Virus record (IMG/VR): IMGVR_UViG_3300021952_000016
Coordinates: 1-36,842 of that record
Source: a virus
Length of the DNA: 36,842 nt
Reading direction: 5' to 3' (one strand)
Of this stretch, positions 1 to 7,414 are shown in pieces (the first letter of the stretch is position 1; each line of letters starts with the position of its first letter). Below the pieces are notes generated by a model. That model was not told the origin of the DNA. It saw only the letters and a list, made by a program, of their open reading frames with translations, and made no database searches. A program made the translations under genes and the position numbers.

Positions 1-507
1 TTTAAGGACGAGGCTGCCAAGGACTACACGGCGGTAACGGACGCGCTTCGCAACGTTCAAGATGTTGATCGTGTTGTTGAAACACTTAAGAAAACTAATC
101 TTGGCGGCGTTACCGGCTATTTATCTAAAGCACCTTCAATTAGCGCCGAGTCATTAAAAGCTGAGTCGGATTTTGAGTCGCTCAAAGGCAAGATGACGGC
201 GCTCGCTAAAACATTGTCTGCTCAAACCGGCAAGCTCGGCAACTTGGCTGTGCAAGAATACCCCATGTTGCAAGCTCAGATTAGCAGCTTTGATCCTTAC
301 AAAGGTGAAGCGGCTACACGGTATCAATTAGATCAAATTTCCGATACCATTAAACGCATTGAAAATAGCATGCGTGATGCGTATGGAAAACAATATGGCG
401 GCGAAGATAACCCATTCCCGCAGTTCCGTGAGCTTCCTGGCGCGGTGGGCGTAAGTAAAAACGAGCATCCGGCGGAAATTCAAGATCTGCTAAGCAAATA
501 TAAGTGA
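1..507 (+). CDS. Ejection (DNA transfer) protein, 3' part; gene wraps from the window end
   Basis: This is the C-terminal 168 codons of a virion protein whose 5' part lies at 35694-36842. The frame is open from base 1, and the first 18 bases repeat the last 18 of the window in the same frame, so the joined protein is about 545 residues. No membrane segment or catalytic motif is visible. The sequence is helical and charged and ends LLSKYK. It lies between a gp7-like and a long ejection-like protein, which is where P22-like phages keep their three ejected internal proteins. An ATG at 193 is internal and should not be taken as the start. Role inferred from position and composition; moderately sure. 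Confidence 0.8.
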   Translation, partial: FKDEAAKDYTAVTDALRNVQDVDRVVETLKKTNLGGVTGYLSKAPSISAESLKAESDFESLKGKMTALAKTLSAQTGKLGNLAVQEYPMLQAQISSFDPYKGEAATRYQLDQISDTIKRIENSMRDAYGKQYGGEDNPFPQFRELPGAVGVSKNEHPAEIQDLLSKYK

Positions 508-514
508 GGCGGGT

Positions 515-2605
515 ATGGCCGATTTAACCGAAGTCTACGCCGCGCTTAAAAAAGCAGATGAGGCTGGCGATACTGAAGCGGCTAAGAAATTAGCCGATTA
601 TATTCGCTCGCAACCCGCTGAAGCGCCGGCCGCTGCAAGCGAAGGCATGCCCGCGCCGCGCGTCACCAATTACGGGTTGAGTGAAAAGACACTTGCAGTG
701 CCTCAAGAAAAAGGCCAACCGCTATTCACGTACAGCCCTGAAGAAGCGTTAAAAGCCGCTGGACGCGGCGCGGCGTATTCGGCGCTTACGCTTGGTGGCC
801 TTGGAGACATTACCGGCGGCGCGATCGGCGCGACGACACCTCAAGTTAAAGAGGCAACAGGTTTCAAAGAAACGCCTGCGGAATACATGCCATTTGAAAT
901 TGCAGGCGGTCTGGTAGCCCCTAGTCTTATCTCAAAAGGCGTTAATGCAGCGCAGCGCGGCGCTGCCGCAGCACGCGATCTTATCGAACAATACGCCGGT
1001 ATGCCTTACAACCAGCTATTGAAAACCCTTGGCCCTGACGCACCAGAAGTGTTGAATGCGTTGCGCGCAAGCAAAACCGGCGTTGAGACAGGCCCGCAAG
1101 CTGCGGCAGGCGTAGGCAATGTCGAGTTCTCGCGCTTTGCCAAGGGCTACGAAGACAAGTCACCACAGCTCTATACTGACATCGCGGATCGACAGAAGGC
1201 GCTCGTTGAAGCGCAAGCTAAACGCGTAGAAGCTGGTGCGATTAAAGCTGAAGAAAATATCGCAAAAGAAGTTGCCGCTCCCGTACAATCGGACGTCGGC
1301 GATAAGCTCACCACAATGGCACGCGAAGCCCGCGAAGGCGTCAGACGCGACGTTATTCGTCCAGCTTACAAAGCCGCGTTTGATGAAGCCGGCTCAACCA
1401 AGATCGACGCAAGCGGCGTAGTCGCCGACGCGGAAAAAATTCTTGGTCAGCGCCTTGCGGACATCCCGGCAAAAGATATGCCCCGCACCGCTGAAGCCTT
1501 GGCGTCTTTGGAAAGCACGGGCCCACGTTTGGTTGTCGGGCCTAACAACGCACCAATCGCGCCAAAAGTACAGGCCACGCTTGAGCAATTAGATAAAGTC
1601 CGCAAAGCTATCAATGACGATATTGCCGCCGCAAGCCGCATGGCGGGGGGCGCTGGCGACGCGCGGCTGTATAATCTTCGTAATTTGCACGACTCGATCG
1701 ACGCGGCAGTGCAAAACAGCACAACGTTAAGCGACAAGGCAAAAACGCTCTATAATAACGCGCTTGACCTTTATCGCACTGAATACGCGCCGCGCTTCAA
1801 AACCGGCGAAGCGGCTAAAATATTTGAAAAGCGCGTGCGTAACGAGCCGGGCATCAAGCCGGAAGACGTTGCGTCGTCATTCCTTAAAGGCGAAAGCGAA
1901 GCAAAATCTTTTGTTAAGTTGTTTGGCGATAATAAAGAAGCGTTGGACGAAGCCGCCAAAGGTATTGAAGGCATCTACCGCAAAGAAGTCATCAAAACCG
2001 GCAACACGATTGATCCCACCGCGCATGACAATTTCATGCTAAAATACGGCCCGCAGATCGACGTTCTTGACGCGGCGGGCATGGGCTTGCGCGATCGGTT
2101 CTCGTCGCTTGCAGGTAAAACTGCATCTACGGCGGCAACCAAAGAAGCCGCAGCCGCGTTAAAGACCGGCGAAGCATTGCCTGAAGGGGTAAAAGCCGCG
2201 CAGATCACCGGCGAAGTCAACGACATCATAAAAACGTTGAAGCCCGATGATGTCGATACAATCACGCAAATTGTTGAGCGCGCGAAACGGTATAAAGAAA
2301 TAGGTACTCCAGGCATCAAGCCTGAAGCAGGCGGGTTTAAATATAATCCGCTCCAATTAACCAGACGCGTCGCGGCGGAGTTGTACGATGCGCTTAGTGT
2401 GCGGTTGGGTAATAAAACGGCCCAACGCATTTCGGAGTTGTTTGCCACACCAGAAGGCACGCAAGCATTTATTGAAACGGCTCAAAAAACGGCTGCCACC
2501 CGTGAAGCTCGCAAGGCTATGGCCGAGCGTGCTTATCAGTCAAGAAACGCGCTCGCTACCAAGATGGGCGTAACTGGTGCAATTTCTAACGCGTTGGCTC
2601 AATAA
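515..2605 (+). CDS. Large internal virion / ejection protein (P22 gp16-like position)
   Basis: A 696-residue protein, the largest of three consecutive ejection-type genes. The N-terminus (YAALKKADEAGDTEAAKKLA, about residues 8-27) is a short helical motif I recognise from the start of many phage internal proteins. A small Gly/Ala-rich hydrophobic stretch lies near residues 90-145, and the rest is Ala/Lys/Glu-rich and probably helical. I see no lysozyme or transglycosylase motif, so a wall-degrading role is not supported. GAGGCGGGT just before the ATG can act as ribosome binding site. The stop overlaps the next start as TAATG, so it is coupled to the lysis cassette. It is probably ejected with the DNA to help cross the envelope; this is inference from context. 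Confidence 0.7.
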   Translation: MADLTEVYAALKKADEAGDTEAAKKLADYIRSQPAEAPAAASEGMPAPRVTNYGLSEKTLAVPQEKGQPLFTYSPEEALKAAGRGAAYSALTLGGLGDITGGAIGATTPQVKEATGFKETPAEYMPFEIAGGLVAPSLISKGVNAAQRGAAAARDLIEQYAGMPYNQLLKTLGPDAPEVLNALRASKTGVETGPQAAAGVGNVEFSRFAKGYEDKSPQLYTDIADRQKALVEAQAKRVEAGAIKAEENIAKEVAAPVQSDVGDKLTTMAREAREGVRRDVIRPAYKAAFDEAGSTKIDASGVVADAEKILGQRLADIPAKDMPRTAEALASLESTGPRLVVGPNNAPIAPKVQATLEQLDKVRKAINDDIAAASRMAGGAGDARLYNLRNLHDSIDAAVQNSTTLSDKAKTLYNNALDLYRTEYAPRFKTGEAAKIFEKRVRNEPGIKPEDVASSFLKGESEAKSFVKLFGDNKEALDEAAKGIEGIYRKEVIKTGNTIDPTAHDNFMLKYGPQIDVLDAAGMGLRDRFSSLAGKTASTAATKEAAAALKTGEALPEGVKAAQITGEVNDIIKTLKPDDVDTITQIVERAKRYKEIGTPGIKPEAGGFKYNPLQLTRRVAAELYDALSVRLGNKTAQRISELFATPEGTQAFIETAQKTAATREARKAMAERAYQSRNALATKMGVTGAISNALAQ

Positions 2606-2838
2606 TGGATACGCAGTCTTTAATTAACCTTTTCGGTGGCTCGGCGCTTCTTGTGGCGGGTTGGTTCTTGCGCGAGATGTGGGACGCGGTCAAAGATCTG
2701 CGGGGCGATCTGCACAATCTAAAAGCTGATTTGCCGAAAGAGTATGTGCTCAAGGTAGATCTCGACAAAAGAATGCAACATATCGAGGATATGTTTCAAC
2801 GCATCTACGACAAACTGGACGCCAAGGCGGATAAATAG
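2605..2838 (+). CDS. Small one-TM protein of the lysis cassette
   Basis: A 77-residue protein with one N-terminal membrane segment (about residues 5-22) followed by a soluble coiled-coil tail rich in Asp, Lys and Leu, ending DKLDAKADK. The layout fits a signal-anchor protein with its tail on one face of the inner membrane. The start overlaps the previous stop (TAATG) and the stop overlaps the next start (TAGTG), so it is translated in a chain with the holin and endolysin. It could be a holin partner, an antiholin or an inner-membrane spanin; the sequence does not decide, and there is no lipobox protein nearby to act as outer-membrane spanin partner. Confidence 0.65.
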   Translation: MDTQSLINLFGGSALLVAGWFLREMWDAVKDLRGDLHNLKADLPKEYVLKVDLDKRMQHIEDMFQRIYDKLDAKADK

Positions 2839-3302
2839 TGGACCCGTTTACGATCCTCGCAGGCGCGACCGCAATCTATAATGGCCTGAAGTCAGCGGTA
2901 AGCGCGGGCGAGGACGTTGTGGACACAGCGCGACGCGTCAGCGGTTTGATGTCTGAAGTGTCCAAGGTGGTGCAGCTCGTCTCGCTACCGCGCAAGAAAA
3001 AACTGTTTCAATCGACCGCTGACTTTGAAGCGGAGGCGATGAAGCTCTACAGCGCCAAGGCCAAGGCAAATCAATTAGCTCTTGACGCTAAGAACCTGTT
3101 CATTTCCATGCACGGTAAGCATGCGTGGGATACTATCCAAAAACAAGTAACAGAAATGCGTAAGGAAGCAGCGCGTCAGGCAAGACTAGAAGCTGAAGCT
3201 GCTGAAGAGGCGAAGAAAGATGCAATCTTTGTGGGTGCCATTGTCGGTGGGCTTATTCTGGCTATGGGTGTTGTTGGGCTAATCTTAATTGTGAGGCACT
3301 GA
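2838..3302 (+). CDS. Hypothetical C-terminally membrane-anchored protein, lysis region
   Basis: A 154-residue protein with a GTG start that overlaps the previous TAG. The N-terminal half is amphipathic (DPFTILAGATAIYNGLKSAV) and the middle is a Lys/Ala/Glu helix (about 65-128). One strong membrane segment sits at the C-terminus (about 129-151), followed by RH. This tail-anchored topology is the opposite of a classical inner-membrane spanin. Similar proteins occur upstream of the endolysin in other podovirus-like genomes. The stop lies next to the holin start (TGATGG). Function unknown; a role in lysis timing or envelope disruption is a guess from position. Confidence 0.6.
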   Translation: MDPFTILAGATAIYNGLKSAVSAGEDVVDTARRVSGLMSEVSKVVQLVSLPRKKKLFQSTADFEAEAMKLYSAKAKANQLALDAKNLFISMHGKHAWDTIQKQVTEMRKEAARQARLEAEAAEEAKKDAIFVGAIVGGLILAMGVVGLILIVRH

Positions 3303-3799
3303 TGGATATTCTCAAGACCTTTGGCCCGCTGATCGGGTCTGTCGCGCCTACGATCGCAACCGCGCTCGGCGGCCCTGTGGCGGGCATGGCTGTAAAAGCT
3401 ATCTCCAATGCTTTATTCGGCCATGAGAACGGTTCAGAAGAAGACATTCAGGCGGCTCTTGCAAATCCAACGGCTGACCAACTTTCAGCCCTTAAGAAGA
3501 TAGATGCTGATTTCAAAGTCCAAATGAAATCTTTGGACATTGATCTGGAGCGAATTGCCGCGTCAGACCGTGATTCGGCCCGTAACATGGCGATTATGAC
3601 CCATGACTGGACACCTCGCGTCTTGGCTCTCGTTGTGGCCATTGCGTGGGGTATTGTGCAATGGTTTTTGCTCCACAACGTAATTGACCAATCAATGCGT
3701 GAACTCGTTGCCAGAGTATTGGGAACGCTTGATGGCGCGTTAATGCTCGTTCTTTCTTATTACTTTGGCTCTGCCCACAAGCATACGGACCCGAAATGA
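3302..3799 (+). CDS. Holin, GTA 3TM type
   Basis: A 165-residue protein matching the layout of the 3TM holin superfamily first described in gene transfer agents. It has a Gly/Ala-rich hydrophobic N-terminus (about 5-40) and a charged central helix (DADFKVQMKSLDIDLERIAA, about 68-87). Then come the typical ASDRDSARNMA segment and TRDW-like HDWTPRVLA, followed by two membrane segments (about 104-125 and 133-155). It would form the inner-membrane lesion that releases the endolysin. The stop overlaps the endolysin start (ATGA), as expected for a lysis pair. This family is common in alphaproteobacterial phages and is one reason for the host guess. Confidence 0.8.
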   Translation: MDILKTFGPLIGSVAPTIATALGGPVAGMAVKAISNALFGHENGSEEDIQAALANPTADQLSALKKIDADFKVQMKSLDIDLERIAASDRDSARNMAIMTHDWTPRVLALVVAIAWGIVQWFLLHNVIDQSMRELVARVLGTLDGALMLVLSYYFGSAHKHTDPK

Positions 3800-4335
3800 A
3801 AGATAACTTTGAGCAATGCCTCGCTCTTCTGCTCAAGCACGAGGGCGGTTACGTTAACCATCCAGCGGACCCCGGCGGGCGCACGAACCTCGGCGTCACG
3901 CAGAAGGTCTGGGAAGATTGGGTCGGTCATCCGGTGACTGAAGCAGACATGCGAGCCTTGGGGCCTAAAGATGTCGCGCCGCTATACAAACAACGGTACT
4001 GGGACAATATCCGTGGCGATGATCTACCGGCAGGTGTTGATTATGCTTGCTTTGACATTGCTGTTAACAGTGGTGTTGGCCGTGCCGCCAAAATACTTCA
4101 AAAAGCTATTGGAGTTGCTCCTGATGGTGCAATTGGCCCCGCAACCTTGGGAGCTGTATCAGAGAGCGATCCCGCCGAGTTGATCATTAGCGTATGCCGC
4201 GCGCGGCAGGCGTTCCTTGAGGGTCTTCCGACCTTCTCGACATTCGGCAAAGGATGGACGCGCCGCGTCAACGAAGTGCAGGCTAAAGCACTGGCGATGC
4301 ATCAGGAGCCAGAATTGCCGCTCGCTCACGGATAG
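3796..4335 (+). CDS. Endolysin, glycoside hydrolase 108 (N-acetylmuramidase) with peptidoglycan-binding C-terminus
   Basis: A 179-residue lysozyme that cuts the glycan strands of peptidoglycan. The N-terminal KHEGGYVNHPADPGGRTNLG carries the catalytic Glu16 in the HEGG motif, followed by GVT; this is the GH108 signature. The C-terminal half (about 95-165) has the PG_binding_3 pattern with NSGVGRAAKILQKAIGV and DGAIGPATL. No signal peptide is visible, so export depends on the holin. It is the last late gene; its final 53 bases overlap a convergent gene on the other strand, and I see no clear terminator after it. Confidence 0.93.
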   Translation: MKDNFEQCLALLLKHEGGYVNHPADPGGRTNLGVTQKVWEDWVGHPVTEADMRALGPKDVAPLYKQRYWDNIRGDDLPAGVDYACFDIAVNSGVGRAAKILQKAIGVAPDGAIGPATLGAVSESDPAELIISVCRARQAFLEGLPTFSTFGKGWTRRVNEVQAKALAMHQEPELPLAHG

Positions 4336-4492
4336 CGCGCACCATGCAGTAACGCTGATGCAACCGCTTCAGCACTGACGGGCGTCGTAATCCTTCAAGC
4401 TCGCTATCAATCATGGTCTTCAGCTCTGTCTCGCTGAAGGTGCACAGCAGATCGTTTAATCTGCGCCAATCTAATGTCTTGATGTCAGTCAT
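4283..4492 (-). CDS. Small conserved phage protein downstream of the SNF2 helicase
   Basis: A 69-residue basic protein, MTDIKTLDWRRLNDLL at its start, with a conserved-looking LKRLHQRYCMVRAIRER stretch (about 41-57) that I have seen in small phage proteins near replication genes. The ATG overlaps the helicase stop (ATGA), so it is translationally coupled to it. Its 3' end is antisense to the last 53 bases of the endolysin gene. No catalytic motif is seen; it may be an accessory factor of the helicase-nuclease pair, which is inference. Confidence 0.65.
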   Translation of the reverse strand: MTDIKTLDWRRLNDLLCTFSETELKTMIDSELEGLRRPSVLKRLHQRYCMVRAIRERAAILAPDASPVL

Positions 4493-5781
4493 GCTTTCAA
4501 CTCGTCTAGGGCCACATCCGATATGGCGCGCTTGTCAAACAGGCTTGCCCATATCCGTTCATCTACAGTCTTATTGGTCATAAGAACATAGCACCACACA
4601 TCGCGCGTCTGACCGCCGCGATGCAATCGACCGACCGTCTGCTCGTACAACTCGAGCGACCACGGCAGCGACAGGAAGATGATCTTGCTACCGCCATGCT
4701 GAAGGTTGAGGCCGTGGCCGGCGGACTTGGGGTGCAGTAAAAGCAAGGAGATTTCGCCCTTGTTCCACTTATCCACATTGTTATCCACAAGTTTTGCATT
4801 CGGGTAACGGCGCTGAAGCTCGGCCAGCTCTTCCTTGTAATTGTAGACGATGATCGTGTTGTCGTTCTGGTTTTCGGTCAGGATTTCGTCGAGCAGATCA
4901 AACTTGTGCGTGCTGACCCAATGGGCGCGCCCGCTCTCGTCATAGATGAACCCCGACGAGATCTGCTGTAACTTATTGACCGCCGCAGCTGCCGTCAGCG
5001 CCGCGACGTCCTTCTCGGCGAGCTGCGCGATTGCGTCCTTCTTCATCTGCTCGTAGACTGTCCGGTCGGCCATGTCGCACCGCATCTCGACCGTGTGCAG
5101 CGGTGGCAACTGGTCCTTGTACTCGCCAGGCTCCAGCACGAACGTCGCCGGCTTGATGCGTTTCATCACCGCCTCGAGCGCGCCTTCGCGCGGCTTCCAA
5201 TCGTTATAGTCGGCATTGGCAAGGTAGAAATACTGTTGGAGGAACGCGCCCTTCGCGCGGCCTAGCAGGGACTGATCGACGATCTTGCACTGCCCGAATA
5301 CATCCTCCAGCCCGTTCGATGTGAACGAGCCCGTCAGGCCCCACCGGATGTTGACGTCATCGAGGCGCTTCAGGAACGCCTTAAAACGCACGCCGGACGG
5401 GTTCTTGAGCCGCGTCAGCTCGTCGAACACGACCGCGTCAAACTCGAAGTCTTGCTCGGATAGCCATTGCAGGTTGTCGTAGTTGGTGACGAGCACATGC
5501 GTGTCGGCGTTGACCGCGAAGAGCCGCTGCGCCGGTGTGCCGATCGCGAGCGCCATCGTTAGGCGCGGTGCCCACTTAGGCTGCTCGACCGGCCAAACGT
5601 CACGGCACACGCGCTTGGGCGCAAGAACGAGGAACCGCTTGACGATGCCCTGCTCGATCATGTCTTGCATCGCCGCCAGTGTCATGGCGGTCTTGCCCGC
5701 GCCGACCGGCGCGAGGATCATGGCGCGGTCGTGCTCGAAGAGGAAATCGGCCCCTTGCTCTTGGTAAGGTCTAAGATCCAC
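4489..5781 (-). CDS. SNF2-type / SF2 DNA helicase
   Basis: A 430-residue SF2 helicase-like ATPase of the compact phage SNF2 group. LRPYQEQG at residues 3-10 is the Q-like motif, Walker A is PVGAGKT (25-31), motif II is DELT (120-123), motif III is TGS (150-152) and motif VI is QTVGRLHRGGQT (381-392). The start is GTG; in this frame a TAA lies directly upstream, so no earlier start is possible, and GAGGA about ten bases upstream may serve as ribosome binding site. It overlaps the VRR-NUC gene by 64 bases. VRR-NUC and SNF2 proteins are frequent partners in phages and probably act in replication or recombination. Three perfect DnaA boxes fall in or at the start of this gene. Confidence 0.92.
   Translation of the reverse strand: MDLRPYQEQGADFLFEHDRAMILAPVGAGKTAMTLAAMQDMIEQGIVKRFLVLAPKRVCRDVWPVEQPKWAPRLTMALAIGTPAQRLFAVNADTHVLVTNYDNLQWLSEQDFEFDAVVFDELTRLKNPSGVRFKAFLKRLDDVNIRWGLTGSFTSNGLEDVFGQCKIVDQSLLGRAKGAFLQQYFYLANADYNDWKPREGALEAVMKRIKPATFVLEPGEYKDQLPPLHTVEMRCDMADRTVYEQMKKDAIAQLAEKDVAALTAAAAVNKLQQISSGFIYDESGRAHWVSTHKFDLLDEILTENQNDNTIIVYNYKEELAELQRRYPNAKLVDNNVDKWNKGEISLLLLHPKSAGHGLNLQHGGSKIIFLSLPWSLELYEQTVGRLHRGGQTRDVWCYVLMTNKTVDERIWASLFDKRAISDVALDELKA
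4769..4789 (+). promoter_or_regulatory. Tandem perfect DnaA boxes
   Basis: TTATCCACA at 4769-4777 and again at 4781-4789, same orientation, 12-bp spacing, within the SNF2 helicase gene. Perfect matches to the bacterial R-type DnaA box. Part of a 15-base sequence (TCCACTTATCCACAT, 4764-4778) that is repeated at 5777-5791. Confidence 0.6.
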
Positions 5782-6029
5782 TTATCCACATCCTCTTTTG
5801 ACCACAGGCAAACATAATTCTGACCCAACCTCGCCATGTCGTCGGCGAACAGCTTTTGCAGGGCGGACAGTTTGCCACCCGTTTGTTTCAATTCAACAAA
5901 CCACGTTTGCCCTGGCAGGCAGACAACGCGGTCTGACACCCCTCGATGCGACGGCGACGTGAACTTGTAAGCCACGCCCCCGCGTTTCTTTATCTCTTGC
6001 ACCAAGTGCCGTTCGACGTGTTTTTCCAT
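5718..6029 (-). CDS. VRR-NUC domain nuclease
   Basis: A 103-residue single-domain nuclease of the PD-(D/E)XK superfamily. From the ATG at 6029, the motif residues are D33 in HRGVSDRVV, then E46 and K48 in WFVELKQTGGKLSALQ, the hallmark of the VRR-NUC family. An upstream TTG would add nine residues encoded in a poly-T stretch and is less likely. The C-terminal coding region overlaps the helicase by 64 bases in another frame. Such nucleases are thought to cut branched or flap DNA together with the SNF2 helicase. It is the first gene of the short leftward replication arm. Confidence 0.88.
   Translation of the reverse strand: MEKHVERHLVQEIKKRGGVAYKFTSPSHRGVSDRVVCLPGQTWFVELKQTGGKLSALQKLFADDMARLGQNYVCLWSKEDVDKWILDLTKSKGPISSSSTTAP
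5782..5790 (+). promoter_or_regulatory. Perfect DnaA box at the helicase start
   Basis: TTATCCACA directly beside the helicase GTG start codon, in the VRR-NUC overlap. It lies in the 15-base repeat shared with 4764-4778. A bound protein here could affect the divergent replication arm. Confidence 0.55.
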
Positions 6030-6101
6030 AGCTCGTAAAAAAATGTTTGACAACAATTTTTATTGCATTTAAGGGTGGGACTGTCAACAAAGGAGAGTAC
6101 A
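6030..6101. promoter_or_regulatory. AT-rich divergent intergenic region between the two replication arms
   Basis: A 72-bp AT-rich gap separates the leftward VRR-NUC gene from the rightward replication genes, so promoters for both arms should lie here. A perfect TTGACA is present at 6047-6052 on the + strand, but the hexamer 17 bases downstream (TAAGGG) is a poor -10 match. Initiation therefore may need a phage factor or a relaxed -10. A good ribosome binding site (AAAGGAG) precedes the GTG at 6102. Confidence 0.4.
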
Positions 6102-6290
6102 GTGAACGACGATCAAGCATTCGAAGAAATCAGACAAATCCTTCAGGTCACTGACGGCGCGGAAACAATCAACATCCTTGCGACGTTTCTAAAGGCCGCT
6201 ATCGACGGCATCTCGCCGGTCGAGGCGCGCATCGAAGTCCTCAACGATGTCATTCTGTTTTTGAAAGAGCCGGAATATGCAACACAGTAA
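6102..6290 (+). CDS. Small hypothetical protein, first gene of rightward replication operon
   Basis: A 62-residue acidic protein starting at GTG 6102, chosen because AAAGGAG lies seven bases upstream; the longer frame from 6063 would begin inside the promoter region. It is predicted helical (FEEIRQILQVTDGAETINIL) with no catalytic motif. It overlaps the next gene by 14 bases. I do not recognise a family. Position suggests a regulator or accessory factor for the replication genes. Confidence 0.6.
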   Translation: MNDDQAFEEIRQILQVTDGAETINILATFLKAAIDGISPVEARIEVLNDVILFLKEPEYATQ

Positions 6291-7410
6291 TATCGTTGGC
6301 GGCTCGACCGCCAAGCGTGTGATTGCGTGCCCAGGCTCTGTTGCGCTCGTCGCAAAGATGCCGCCAAAACCGTCGAGCAAATACGCTGACGAAGGCACGC
6401 TCTTGCATGAAGTCATCGCGGAAATTGTGGACAAAGCAGAAAGTCCGCGTCAGTTTCTCGGTCGCACATATGAAGGCATCACGCTGACTGAGGAGTTGAT
6501 GGATGCTAAGTTACTTCCGGCGCTTAAAGCATTGGATGACATCGACCCTGAAGGACAGATGGACATCGCCGTCGAAACCCGCGTCGGTTTCGGTGAAGAT
6601 CTTCTGCCGGGAGTGTTCGGTTCAACTGATCTACTCGGGCGAATTGCTAATCGTGCCTATGTCATCGACTGGAAGTTCGGCGACGGGGTTAGGGTTCAGG
6701 CCGAGGAAAATCCTCAACTCCTCTTCTACGCTGCCGCAGCAATGCGAACGCCCTCAGTCTCATGGGTGTTTGATGGCGCGGACGAAATCGAATGCATCAT
6801 CGTTCAACCCACACACGGCGTAAGCCGGTGGGTTACGACGCCCGATCGCGTCAAGGAGTTCGAACGCGAGTTGGTGCGTGCGGTTAAGGCAGCCCAAGCA
6901 CCAGATGCGCCGCTCTCGCATGGCAGTCACTGCCGGTGGTGCGCGGCCAAACCGATCTGTCCTGTGATGACAGGCGCTGTGGATAGAGCCCTGCAAACAC
7001 AGGTCAAGGGTCTGGACGCTGAGATGATCGGCAAGTACCTTGCAAATGCAGATTTGCTTGAAGATTGGATCAAGGACTTGCGCGCTTTGGCGACGCAAAT
7101 GCTTGAGCAAAGCGTAGCGGTGCCTGGCTATAAACTGGTCCCCAAGCGCGCAACAAGACAATGGGTTGATGAAGCGACTGCCTATGAATGGCTGACGCAA
7201 AACTTCCCTGAAGCTGAAGTGGTCGAGACATCCGTGATCTCGCCGGCAAAGACAGACAAGCTCTTGAAGAAGGCGAAGCTGACAATGCCGGACGGTCTGG
7301 TCGTCTCGGTCTCGTCGGGCAACACTCTGGCAACCGAGGATGATCCTCGCCCAGCAGCGTTGCAAATCGGTCGGCAAATGGTTGCCGCCCTTAGTAAACT
7401 AGGAGCATAA
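6277..7410 (+). CDS. DUF2800 RecB-like nuclease (Cas4/AddB-type exonuclease)
   Basis: A 377-residue protein of the DUF2800 family, PD-(D/E)XK nucleases related to RecB C-terminal domains. Motifs: ADEGTLLHEV with H44, the active-site D118 in GSTD, D131 and K133 in VIDWKFG, and QLLFYA near 147. Cys19 (IACPGS) and Cys219, Cys222 and Cys228 (HCRWCAAKPICP) have the one-plus-three spacing of the 4Fe-4S cluster in Cas4 and AddB, so an iron-sulfur cluster is likely. In other phages DUF2800 lies beside an ssDNA-binding protein and family A polymerase, as here. Probably processes DNA ends in recombination-dependent replication. Confidence 0.88.
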   Translation: MQHSNIVGGSTAKRVIACPGSVALVAKMPPKPSSKYADEGTLLHEVIAEIVDKAESPRQFLGRTYEGITLTEELMDAKLLPALKALDDIDPEGQMDIAVETRVGFGEDLLPGVFGSTDLLGRIANRAYVIDWKFGDGVRVQAEENPQLLFYAAAAMRTPSVSWVFDGADEIECIIVQPTHGVSRWVTTPDRVKEFERELVRAVKAAQAPDAPLSHGSHCRWCAAKPICPVMTGAVDRALQTQVKGLDAEMIGKYLANADLLEDWIKDLRALATQMLEQSVAVPGYKLVPKRATRQWVDEATAYEWLTQNFPEAEVVETSVISPAKTDKLLKKAKLTMPDGLVVSVSSGNTLATEDDPRPAALQIGRQMVAALSKLGA

Positions 7411-7414
7411 AATA

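Noticed and set aside
193-507. Separate 104-residue gene starting at 193
   Set aside because: The frame is open to base 1 and continues from the other end of the window; 193 is an internal Met.
1975-2460. 161-codon - strand frame inside the large ejection gene
   Set aside because: Antisense shadow of a long coding frame with biased codon use; no ribosome binding site or recognisable protein.
6047-6075. Strong promoter from the perfect TTGACA
   Set aside because: The hexamer at the correct spacing (TAAGGG) is a poor -10; kept only as a low-confidence region.
6426-6986. TGTGGACAA and TGTGGATAG as extra DnaA boxes
   Set aside because: Each has one mismatch to the strict box and lies in coding sequence; single-mismatch hits are expected by chance. 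The same applies to 34732-34740.
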